Shown: piece after piece, positions 1 to 5,257 of the stretch
Numbering within the stretch: the stretch's first letter is position 1
Layout of the letters: each line of letters opens with the position of its first letter
Source: an uncultured Clostridia bacterium
GTDB taxonomy: Bacteria > Bacillota > Clostridia > Lachnospirales > CAG-274
Length of the DNA: 7,583 bases
NCBI GenBank assembly: GCA_947629215.1
Contig: CANRCU010000108.1
Location: 1-7,583 of the forward strand
Reading direction: 5' to 3'
Notes under the pieces: generated by a model
Database searches by the model: none
Seen by the model: the letters and a program-made list of their open reading frames with translations, nothing else
What the model was told of the DNA's origin: nothing
Translations under genes and position numbers: made by a program

Positions 1-368
1 AGGGTCCTGTACCGAATTGCCAGAAAGCCCTCCGTATATTTTGTAGCCATTCCGAAAAGCGCGGCGGCTATCATCCAGAACAGCGCGCCCGGACCTCCTG
101 CCGCAATTGCGGTAGCGACTCCCACAATGTTTCCCGTTCCGATAGTAGCCGAAAGCGCCGTACAAAGCGCGCCGAATGATGTGACCTCGCCTTCCCCGTC
201 ATCCTCGTTTGAAAACATATACTTTATTGCAAGCGGCAATTTGCGTATCTGCAAAGCTTTTATACGTATCGTCAGGAATATACCGCCCGCAAGTATCAGC
301 ACTATCAGCGGCAGACCCCAGACTATATCGTTTATTTTCACTAAGATATTATTTATATTGTCCCACAT
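1..368 (-). CDS. Alanine/glycine:cation symporter (AGCS family), N-terminal part, cut by window edge
   Basis: This is the first 122 codons of an inner-membrane transporter that, in its family, imports alanine or glycine with sodium or protons. The start is ATG at 366-368, preceded by a GGGAGG Shine-Dalgarno site about four bases upstream. Residues 15-33 are a hydrophobic segment. Residues 63-88 hold the family's conserved stretch (TSFGALCTALSATIGTGNIV), followed by GGPGALFWM at 91-99 and GMATKYTEG at 106-114. These are hallmark AGCS sequences near the N-terminus. The rest, normally to about 450-500 residues, lies beyond base 1. It follows the RsbW-like gene on the same strand after an 84-base gap containing a long hairpin, so it may be a separate unit or be read through. 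Family assignment is confident; the exact substrate is not determined. The last few codons use CGG and AGG for arginine, unlike the rest, but this is too short to interpret. Confidence 0.9.
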   Translation of the reverse strand, partial: MWDNINNILVKINDIVWGLPLIVLILAGGIFLTIRIKALQIRKLPLAIKYMFSNEDDGEGEVTSFGALCTALSATIGTGNIVGVATAIAAGGPGALFWMIAAALFGMATKYTEGFLAIRYRT

Positions 369-378
369 AATACCTCCC

Positions 379-445
379 AAACAACACGGTATGAGCCTGC
401 GTTCTTCCGTTTACGGCTACTATGCAGGCTCATTTGCGTTTGTTT
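379..445 (-). terminator. Long hairpin between the RsbW-like gene and the symporter (terminator or leader structure)
   Basis: A perfect 10-bp inverted repeat, ATGAGCCTGC at 391-400 and GCAGGCTCAT at 424-433, encloses a 23-base loop. Beyond a small internal loop the pairing continues: 379-384 with 440-445 and 386-388 with 437-439, leaving 385 bulged. Read on the minus strand, the ascending arm is A-rich and the descending arm ends in GTGTTGTTTG, as in intrinsic terminators. There is no clean U-run directly after the GC-rich stem, and the structure ends next to the symporter's ribosome binding site. It could therefore be a weak terminator or a translation-control leader. Confidence 0.45.
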
Positions 446-452
446 TACATAT

Positions 453-854
453 TCATAATTTTTTCACCAATTTCAGGATATTTTTCCCCTTCTCGTTTTT
501 GTATGTCGCTTCGTCCATAAGTTTTTTTGTTATAAAAATACCTAAACCGCCTATAGGTCTTTCCTCAATAGGGGCAGTAATATCGGGGTCGTCTTTGGAG
601 AGCGGGTCAAAGGGTATGCCCTTATCCTCAAAAACTATCGTCAGCATATTTGTTTCGCTGTCAAGTTCACAGCTTATCCAAACCTTGCCGTTCTTATCCC
701 CGTAAGCATAATTTGCTATATTTACAAAAATTTCCTCAACAACAAGGTCTATCTGCATAAGCAGCTTCATGGGGCAGCCCATGAGATTATCCGCAATAAA
801 ATCGTTGACGGTATCAAGATTTTCGATTTTTGCCTCTGTTTCAAGTGTATTCAT
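453..854 (-). CDS. RsbW-like anti-sigma regulatory factor / serine-protein kinase (GHKL ATPase)
   Basis: This predicted 133-residue cytoplasmic protein is about the family's usual length and is essentially one HATPase_c_2 domain. The N-box is at residues 38-48 (E40, E41, N45, N48). The G1 box is at 75-83, EDKGIPFDP, with D77 expected to contact adenine. The G2 glycine-rich lid is RPIGGLGIFI at 99-108. Family members bind a sigma factor or another target and phosphorylate a STAS-domain antagonist on serine. The start at 852-854 is preferred because a strong AAGGGGG site lies 8 bases upstream, right after the phosphatase stop codon. An in-frame ATG 11 codons earlier (885-887) lies inside the phosphatase gene and has no visible Shine-Dalgarno site. 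The 14-base spacing shows tight coupling with the SpoIIE-type phosphatase upstream, its natural opponent. The sigma factor and antagonist are not in the window, so the real target is unknown. Confidence 0.88.
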   Translation of the reverse strand: MNTLETEAKIENLDTVNDFIADNLMGCPMKLLMQIDLVVEEIFVNIANYAYGDKNGKVWISCELDSETNMLTIVFEDKGIPFDPLSKDDPDITAPIEERPIGGLGIFITKKLMDEATYKNEKGKNILKLVKKL

Positions 855-862
855 AAAGCATA

Positions 863-869
863 CCCCCTT
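863..869 (-). promoter_or_regulatory. Ribosome binding site that fixes the RsbW-like start
   Basis: The minus strand reads AAGGGGG, overlapping the end of the phosphatase stop codon and lying 8 bases before the ATG at 854. It supports that start over the upstream ATG at 887 and points to translational coupling of the two genes. Confidence 0.65.
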
Positions 870-3334
870 TATTGTTCCGTTTCGCATAAATGCTTCAGTT
901 CAAACCCAAGCATCGTTATATCATCAAACTGATCGGCATTGCCGATAAAGCCTGTTATACGTTTTCTCACAAAAGGCAGCAGGTCTTTCATCTTTCTTAC
1001 TTTGCCTGCATTAAGCCCGCGAAGCATTTCGTCTGTGCCGAACTGCACGGTATCTTCGTTTATTGCCTCGGGAACACCGTCGGTATATACAAACAGTTTA
1101 TCGCCGACATCCAACTTCAGCTCGTATTCTCTGAAGGGCATGCCCTCCATGGCAGCAAGCGCAAGACCGTGTTTATCTTTGTAAAGCTCCCACTCGCCGT
1201 TTTTATGCATTATTGCGGGATATTCATGCCCTGCGTTAGCGCATTGCATCTTACCCGTTTCAAGGTCTATTATGCCTATCCATGCCGTAACAAACATGTC
1301 GGCATCATTGCCTTCGCAAAGCAGGTCGTTGGCTTTGGCAAATATCTCGCTCGGCGTCTTGCCGGATTCCGCAAGGTTCTTTATGGTCGTTTTGCTGCGC
1401 ATCATAAAAAGCGCCGCAGGTATGCCCTTGCCCGAAACATCGGCGATGACCATAGCAAGCCTGTTTTTATCCACAAAGAAAAAGTCGTAAAAATCGCCGC
1501 CTACTTCCTTTGCGGGTTCCATTAAGGCAAAAAGCTCAAATTCGTCGCGCGGAAAATCAAAATTTTTAGGCAGAGCCGCCGATTGTATCTCATAGGCGAA
1601 CTCCAGCTCCTTTTCCATACGTTTTTCGGCTTGGGTTATATAGCCTTTCAAAGCCTTGACCGTCAGGTTTATATCGTCCGAAAGTGAGGCAAACTCGCTT
1701 GAAGAGCGGACATTGACTTCCTCGTTCAGGTTGCCCTTTGTTATTTTGGCAAGTGACGCATTTATACGGTCAAGATTGTTTACGACTATTTTTTGTACCA
1801 GTATATATATCAGCAAAAATACCGCCGTGAACAACAGTATATCCGCAAAAGCCGTTTCATAAGCAGCCGAATTTCTTCCGCGGTAGACCTCTTTCAGCGG
1901 CATTGAGGCAAGCACGCCGAAACCGTCGGCAAAAATTTCCAACCGGCAGTATTTTTCGTCCGTTTCAAAATAAGTTACGGACTCGTCCTTCGGCAGTTCC
2001 CGTATACCAAAGTCGGCAAGGTTCTCACCCTTTTCGCTGCCGAATATCATATTGCCGTCTGGGTCGACTATGGATATTTCGCCGCTTTCGCCGACACGCC
2101 TGTTGCCGAACATGGAGTCGTATTCACGGGCGCTGCCGTATTTTTCCAAAGCGTTGTTGTCAAGTGCGACCTGTATGATACCGTCGCTGCATTTTACACC
2201 GACATACATCAGCGAAATGCTGCTGTCACGGCCTATGGGCATAAAATCCTGCGCAAGCTCTTCGGTATCGCCGTCCGAAAGTTCCATAAACGGTTTTGAC
2301 TGCGCGGAATCATTCATGTCGTAATCGATATTAAGCGGATTTGTAGAGCTTATTATCGTTCCGTCGTTACGTATGACATTTATTTCATAAAGACCGTATA
2401 TATCGCGCATTTCCTCCAGCTCGTCAAGCTGCGCGCCGTTTATGCCGCCTAAGTTGTCAACGCTGTGCGCAACTGCATGAGCCGTTTTGAGCGTTTGTTC
2501 TTTTATAAGGGCCTGTAATTCGTCATAGTCCTTTTGCATATAATCATATGCGTTTTTGGCGTCACCCGAATTTATGCTCATTGTATTTTTCACATTCTGC
2601 AATTCCGTTCTGGTCTGCATGGAATACGAAAAAGCAAATGTAAAGACAAGCATGACCATTATACATATAAAAAGCCATATCTGGAATCTGACGCTTATAG
2701 GCAGCTCGTCATCGTTGGGCTTATGAAGCCTTCCTTTAAGTCTGCCGCTCAATGCAAGCAGCACCAAAGCCGAAACGCAAAGACCTATGCCCGTAAAAAT
2801 TATCATGGGTATGGCGCAGGTATGCACCACATCAAAGGCGGTGTTCATATCGTCACGGTGAGTTATAAAGACCGCATACATATGAAAGACTTCTATTACC
2901 GCACCAAGAAAAAAGGCATAGAACGGGGACGGTTTTTTGCCCCTGAAAATTTTTATATTCAAAGCTGCCGCAATAAAGCCCGCAAGACAGGTCGAAATGC
3001 TGCAAGCTATCCTTGTGTATGAGCCGACGCCAAAATATGTGCCTGCTATATAACGCTCGATACCGCCGACAAGACCCGCTATTATACCCGATATGGGGTC
3101 AAAGAAAAGACCTGCCGCAAACGGCGCAATATCGCGGACATTCAAAGCCATTTTTTCATAAACGACACCGAAATGAGTGGAAAGAATGGCGCAGATGCCG
3201 TAAAGCACACCTATGAGCAGTCTTTTTGCATTTGTAAGCTTTGTCTGCCTGCCATGCACCCACAGCCACAACGCCGCCGTAAGGGCAACATAAAGCGCCG
3301 TTATCAGCGACATTTTTATTATCATTAAGACCAA
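869..3334 (-). CDS. Membrane sensor SpoIIE/RsbU-type PP2C serine phosphatase with LytS-like 5TM region and HAMP
   Basis: This 821-residue multidomain phosphatase is predicted to dephosphorylate a STAS-domain antagonist and so oppose the RsbW-like kinase encoded next. Residues 5-200 hold several membrane segments with a LytS-type 5TM signature (NVRDIAPFAAGL at 65-76, GLVGGIERY at 87-95, CSISTCLAG at 111-119). Another helix is at 217-236. Residues 242-490 form a probable extracytoplasmic Cache-like sensor, followed by a helix at 497-516, HAMP at 517-566 and a coiled linker at 565-590. The PP2C/SpoIIE domain at 600-812 keeps the metal-binding acidic residues: D614 and D617 in EVGGDFYDFF, D632 in ADVSGKG, D752 in YTDG and the D804/D805 pair in DDITML. 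It therefore looks catalytically competent. The start is TTG at 3332-3334, with AGGAG 8 bases upstream. An in-frame ATG at 3323-3325 has a poor 17-base spacing. The gene follows the small split gene by 47 bases with no terminator. The signal sensed is unknown. Confidence 0.9.
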   Translation of the reverse strand: MVLMIIKMSLITALYVALTAALWLWVHGRQTKLTNAKRLLIGVLYGICAILSTHFGVVYEKMALNVRDIAPFAAGLFFDPISGIIAGLVGGIERYIAGTYFGVGSYTRIACSISTCLAGFIAAALNIKIFRGKKPSPFYAFFLGAVIEVFHMYAVFITHRDDMNTAFDVVHTCAIPMIIFTGIGLCVSALVLLALSGRLKGRLHKPNDDELPISVRFQIWLFICIMVMLVFTFAFSYSMQTRTELQNVKNTMSINSGDAKNAYDYMQKDYDELQALIKEQTLKTAHAVAHSVDNLGGINGAQLDELEEMRDIYGLYEINVIRNDGTIISSTNPLNIDYDMNDSAQSKPFMELSDGDTEELAQDFMPIGRDSSISLMYVGVKCSDGIIQVALDNNALEKYGSAREYDSMFGNRRVGESGEISIVDPDGNMIFGSEKGENLADFGIRELPKDESVTYFETDEKYCRLEIFADGFGVLASMPLKEVYRGRNSAAYETAFADILLFTAVFLLIYILVQKIVVNNLDRINASLAKITKGNLNEEVNVRSSSEFASLSDDINLTVKALKGYITQAEKRMEKELEFAYEIQSAALPKNFDFPRDEFELFALMEPAKEVGGDFYDFFFVDKNRLAMVIADVSGKGIPAALFMMRSKTTIKNLAESGKTPSEIFAKANDLLCEGNDADMFVTAWIGIIDLETGKMQCANAGHEYPAIMHKNGEWELYKDKHGLALAAMEGMPFREYELKLDVGDKLFVYTDGVPEAINEDTVQFGTDEMLRGLNAGKVRKMKDLLPFVRKRITGFIGNADQFDDITMLGFELKHLCETEQ

Positions 3335-3342
3335 ATTACCAA

Positions 3343-3347
3343 CTCCT
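3343..3347 (-). promoter_or_regulatory. Ribosome binding site supporting a TTG start for the phosphatase
   Basis: AGGAG on the minus strand sits 8 bases upstream of TTG (3334-3332). For the next in-frame ATG, at 3325-3323, the gap would be 17 bases. This favours the less common TTG start, which adds three residues at the N-terminus. Confidence 0.55.
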
Positions 3348-3381
3348 ATTCCAAAAAGAGCATTGTCCCGAATTTATTATT

Positions 3382-3573
3382 TCAATTTTTGTCGAAATCT
3401 TTTTTTACAACTATATCGACTTTTTTGCCCTTTATACCCACAACAACATCGTCGGCAAGGTTTGCGATAATTGACCTTTCAAGTTCGTCCCAAGCGTTTT
3501 CGTCTTCCTTGGCAGTTTCTTTATACTGGCTCAAAGCCCAGGCATTAGAGTAATAATAGGGTTCTGCGAGCAT
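3382..3573 (-). CDS. C-terminal part of the frameshifted small protein (possible GHKL-like ATPase)
   Basis: This 63-codon frame ends in TGA at 3382-3384. It overlaps the tail of the preceding frame (3531-3974) by 43 bases, in the -1 frame relative to it. The protein is acidic in its middle and contains WDELERSIIANLADDVVVG and a basic GKKVDIVVKK end. It has no membrane segment and no good ribosome binding site before its ATG. I read it as the lost C-terminus of the upstream gene, not as an independent gene. Adding one base at the GG of 3575-3576 joins the two into one 197-residue protein, with YYTMG-M-LAEP across the join. From memory, short proteins of this kind sit beside SpoIIE-type phosphatases in clostridia, but I cannot confirm that here. 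Independent translation by coupling to the upstream frame cannot be excluded. Confidence 0.55.
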   Translation of the reverse strand: MLAEPYYYSNAWALSQYKETAKEDENAWDELERSIIANLADDVVVGIKGKKVDIVVKKDFDKN

Positions 3574-3974
3574 ACCATTGTATAGTAATCACAATATGCT
3601 CCCGCAGGCAATGTAAGATAATCCACTATCATTGTTTCGGCAGCGGCACGTATCTTACCCATAATGCCCGTTGCAGCGGCATTTTTGCCCGATGTGGAAA
3701 TTTCCATCAATTTTTCCCTGTCGGCGGAAAGAATATCCTCCAAAGTAACGGAAACGTGCAGCTCGTATTTTTTGCCTTCGTTCTCTATCCATAACTCCGC
3801 CTTGCAATATTCAAGCAATTCGGGCAGCATACCGATGAGTTCCTCGGCAAGCAGCCTTAATCTTATAGCCTGTTTGTTGTTCAGTTCGCCGAAAGCGGCG
3901 GCTTTTTCAGCCTCGTCAAGTATAAAGCCAAGGCTTGCGGTATTTTTTGTAAGTTGATAAACATCTGTTCTCAT
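3531..3974 (-). CDS. Small cytoplasmic protein, possible degenerate GHKL/HATPase-like factor, frameshifted near its C-terminus
   Basis: The 147-codon frame starts at ATG 3972-3974, with a textbook GGAGGT six bases upstream (3981-3986). Residues 38-56 (RLRLLAEELIGMLPELLEY) resemble the N-box helix of GHKL ATPases but have G where the key Asn would be. LWIENEGKKYELHVSV at 61-76 looks like a following beta strand pair. SGKNAAATGIMGKIRAA at 95-111 resembles a glycine lid. No DxGxG box is visible, so ATP binding is doubtful. About the last 14 residues (after M133) seem to be out-of-frame read-through: the natural continuation lies in the -1 frame at 3573-3382. The gene leads the cassette with the phosphatase and RsbW-like gene, which suggests a role in the same partner-switching pathway. 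Function is not established; the GHKL resemblance is my reading of weak motifs. Confidence 0.6.
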   Translation of the reverse strand: MRTDVYQLTKNTASLGFILDEAEKAAAFGELNNKQAIRLRLLAEELIGMLPELLEYCKAELWIENEGKKYELHVSVTLEDILSADREKLMEISTSGKNAAATGIMGKIRAAAETMIVDYLTLPAGAYCDYYTMVCSQNPIITLMPGL

Positions 3975-3997
3975 GATTTTACCTCCGTTCTTGTTTT

Positions 3998-4017
3998 GTA
4001 AAAGCGGTTTCCGTTTT
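3998..4017 (-). terminator. Weak hairpin after the LysR gene
   Basis: On the minus strand AAAACGG, loop AAA, then CCG-C-TTTT folds into a 7-bp stem with one bulged C (4004), ending in TTTTAC. It lies in the 53-base gap between the LysR stop (4028) and the next gene. Alternative pairings with the AAAAGCG in the end of the LysR gene are possible. It is short and may only attenuate or have no role. Confidence 0.25.
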
Positions 4018-4027
4018 ATTATGCCCG

Positions 4028-4720
4028 CTAAAGCGCTTTTGCGTATTTTTTGAGTTCGTCTATATATATCTCCGCTATCGGGCTTATCGAGCTGCCTTTT
4101 CGTTTGATATAGCCGATAGTCATTTTTTCGTTTTCTTCAAGCGGCACAGCGCAGTAATCGTCACCGTTCAGTTCCGAGCATATTATACCCGAACAAAGGG
4201 TGAAGCCGTTAAGACCTATCATAAGGTTTAACATGGTCGCGCGGTCGTTTGCCTTTATTATACGTCTGTATTCATAGGTGCTTTTGACTTCTTCGGCAAG
4301 ATAAAAACTGTTGTTCTGCCCCTGGTCAAACGAAAGGCAAGGATAATCCTGAAGCTGAAGCATACTTATTGTTTTGTTTTTTGCAAGCGGATGCCCCGAC
4401 CACAGATAAACATAGGTATCACAGTCAAAAAGCGGTATAAATTCAAGGCTGTTTTCACCGAGCAGCTTTGTTATGACACGGCTGTTGAAATCGTTTATAT
4501 AAATAATGCCAAGCTCGCTTTTGAATGTCTTTACGGCATCGATGACCTCATAAGTGCGTGTTTCGTAAGCGGCAAACTCATATTCCTCCATACCGACTTG
4601 TTTCACCGTTTCGACAAAGGCTTTCAATGCAAAAGAATAATGCTGCATGGATACTGAAAACTTTTTCTTCACATATTTATTTTTATAACGATCACATATC
4701 ATTTTGTTCAATTCTGTCAT
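4028..4720 (-). CDS. LysR-family regulator, effector-binding half (disconnected from its DNA-binding half)
   Basis: This frame encodes the C-terminal effector-binding domain of a LysR-type transcriptional regulator. The domain opens with KKKFSVSMQHYSFALKAF about 18 residues after the ATG at 4718-4720 and runs to the end, with the family's usual strand-helix layout (LGIIYINDF, WSGHPLAKNK, YPCLSFDQG, GFTLCSGII). Recognisable LysR sequence in this same frame continues upstream to about 4753 (EGKEFLSYARQMTELNKM), so the ATG is an internal methionine and not a true start. The frame is open up to the stop at 4784. No helix-turn-helix is present in this frame; that part lies upstream in another frame. 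The residues just before the domain duplicate, in diverged form, the linker already present in the upstream half, so the two halves seem to come from two LysR paralogues. Without repair or frameshifting it would not bind DNA. The effector is unknown. Confidence 0.7.
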   Translation of the reverse strand: MTELNKMICDRYKNKYVKKKFSVSMQHYSFALKAFVETVKQVGMEEYEFAAYETRTYEVIDAVKTFKSELGIIYINDFNSRVITKLLGENSLEFIPLFDCDTYVYLWSGHPLAKNKTISMLQLQDYPCLSFDQGQNNSFYLAEEVKSTYEYRRIIKANDRATMLNLMIGLNGFTLCSGIICSELNGDDYCAVPLEENEKMTIGYIKRKGSSISPIAEIYIDELKKYAKAL

Positions 4721-4734
4721 TTGCCTTGCATAGC

Positions 4735-5019
4735 TTAAAAATTCCTTGCCTTCGTTTTTGTTTTTTTGCCTGCATAGCGGTTTTCAAGCAAAGCATACTG
4801 TTCGCAGACCTGGCGGGCATAACCCAAAAATTCCTCGCCTTCGGGCGTGATGACTATACCGCGGTTTGAACGCAGAAAAATGTCTATGCCCAACTCGTTT
4901 TCCAACTCTCGTATAGTACCGGAAAGCCCGGGCTGCGAAATAAAAAGATGTTTTGCCGCCTCGTTCATGGAACCGCTGTCGGCTATGGTTATAGCATATC
5001 TCAATTGCTGAAGTGTCAT
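4735..5019 (-). CDS. LysR-family regulator, N-terminal winged helix-turn-helix half, ends prematurely
   Basis: The frame encodes 94 residues. Residues 1-60 are a classic LysR DNA-binding domain: LQQLRYAITIADSGSMNEAA, then HLFISQPGLSGTIRELENELG at 24-44, then FLRSNRGIVITPEGEEFL at 48-65, followed by the linker helix YARQVCEQYALLENRY. The frame then runs into an A-rich stretch and stops at TAA 4735-4737 instead of entering the effector domain. The start at 5017-5019 is preferred: AAGGA lies about 10 bases upstream, and the alternative upstream ATG at 5029 is in another frame and too close to that site. A strong promoter precedes it. As encoded, the product would be a DNA-binding domain plus dimerisation helix with no sensor. 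This might be inert or might bind the operator constitutively. Confidence 0.75.
   Translation of the reverse strand: MTLQQLRYAITIADSGSMNEAAKHLFISQPGLSGTIRELENELGIDIFLRSNRGIVITPEGEEFLGYARQVCEQYALLENRYAGKKTKTKARNF
4754..4842 (-). other. LysR junction: 89-base extra segment between two paralogous linker copies
   Basis: GAAGGCGAGGAATTTTT (ending the DNA-binding half, from 4842 downward) recurs as GAAGGCAAGGAATTTTT from 4753 downward, 16 of 17 bases alike, 89 bases apart. Since 89 is not a multiple of three, the second copy is out of frame. The copies translate as EGEEFLGYARQVCEQ and EGKEFLSYARQMTEL, similar at first and then diverging. Omitting the 89 bases gives exactly 299 codons plus stop, the normal length of a LysR regulator. 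An A7 run at 4761-4767 lies at the seam. Confidence 0.7.
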
Positions 5020-5065
5020 TTGGGATCATTCCTTTTGAAAGTCATTGCCTGCGACAACTGTTTTT

Positions 5066-5094
5066 ATTATACCACATAAAAAATGAGCATTCAA
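5066..5094 (-). promoter_or_regulatory. Sigma-A-type promoter of the LysR gene
   Basis: On the minus strand there is a perfect -10 TATAAT (5066-5071), an extended -10 TG one base upstream, a 17-base spacer and a -35 TTGAAT (5089-5094, four of six matches). The expected transcription start is near 5059, giving a leader of about 40 bases before the ATG at 5019. It is the best promoter in the window and shows that the regulator is transcribed apart from valS. Confidence 0.8.
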
Positions 5095-5124
5095 GAAAAA
5101 GCCGCATAGCCGCCGAAAATTTTT

Positions 5125-5143
5125 TCATATATACCGTATATGA
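5125..5143. promoter_or_regulatory. Dyad, candidate LysR-type operator
   Basis: TCATATA-TACCG-TATATGA is an interrupted palindrome with perfect 7-base arms. It contains TATATACCGTATA, which fits the T-N11-A motif of LysR-type binding sites. It is centred about 75 bases upstream of the predicted start, near where LysR regulators typically bind for autoregulation. AT-rich palindromes arise easily by chance, so this is a candidate only. Confidence 0.4.
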
Positions 5144-5162
5144 GTTTATATTTGATAACAAT

Positions 5163-5187
5163 GAGGGTGTTGCTTTGTAACACCCTC
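5163..5187 (-). terminator. Terminator hairpin downstream of valS
   Basis: A perfect 9-bp stem, GAGGGTGTT (5163-5171) and AACACCCTC (5179-5187), has a 7-base loop and lies about 70 bases after the valS stop codon. On the minus strand it is followed by ATTGTTATC, which is only moderately U-rich. On the plus strand no U-run follows. Its place between valS and the LysR promoter supports a valS terminator. Confidence 0.6.
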
Positions 5188-5257
5188 TGACTGTCAAAAA
5201 CTTCATTTGTAAAACTAACTTAAAGCGTCGCAGACTAAAAACCGCAGGACAAGCTGT

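Noticed and set aside
1..25. CGG and AGG arginine codons at the extreme window start, possibly another foreign tract
   Set aside because: Two codons are too few to support a composition change.
127..705. Plus-strand open frame of 192 codons
   Set aside because: It runs antisense across the symporter start and the RsbW-like gene, has low-complexity Ser/Phe/Pro-rich composition and no family resemblance; the minus-strand genes explain this DNA.
4018..4030. CATAAT as a -10 element for the small split gene
   Set aside because: No acceptable -35 is seen 17 bases upstream, and the sequence overlaps the end of the LysR gene.
4784..5029. Second minus-strand frame over the LysR DNA-binding domain, starting at ATG 5029
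   Set aside because: The translation is Arg/His-rich with no LysR features, and its ATG is only about two bases from the Shine-Dalgarno site. It matters only because it shares the frame of the downstream effector half.
5101..5120. GC-rich stretch followed by A/T run as a second terminator
   Set aside because: The GC-rich part repeats the same strand sense instead of forming complementary arms, so no stable stem forms.
5192..5197. Perfect TTGACA on the minus strand
   Set aside because: No -10 element lies 16-18 bases downstream; that position falls within the valS terminator hairpin.
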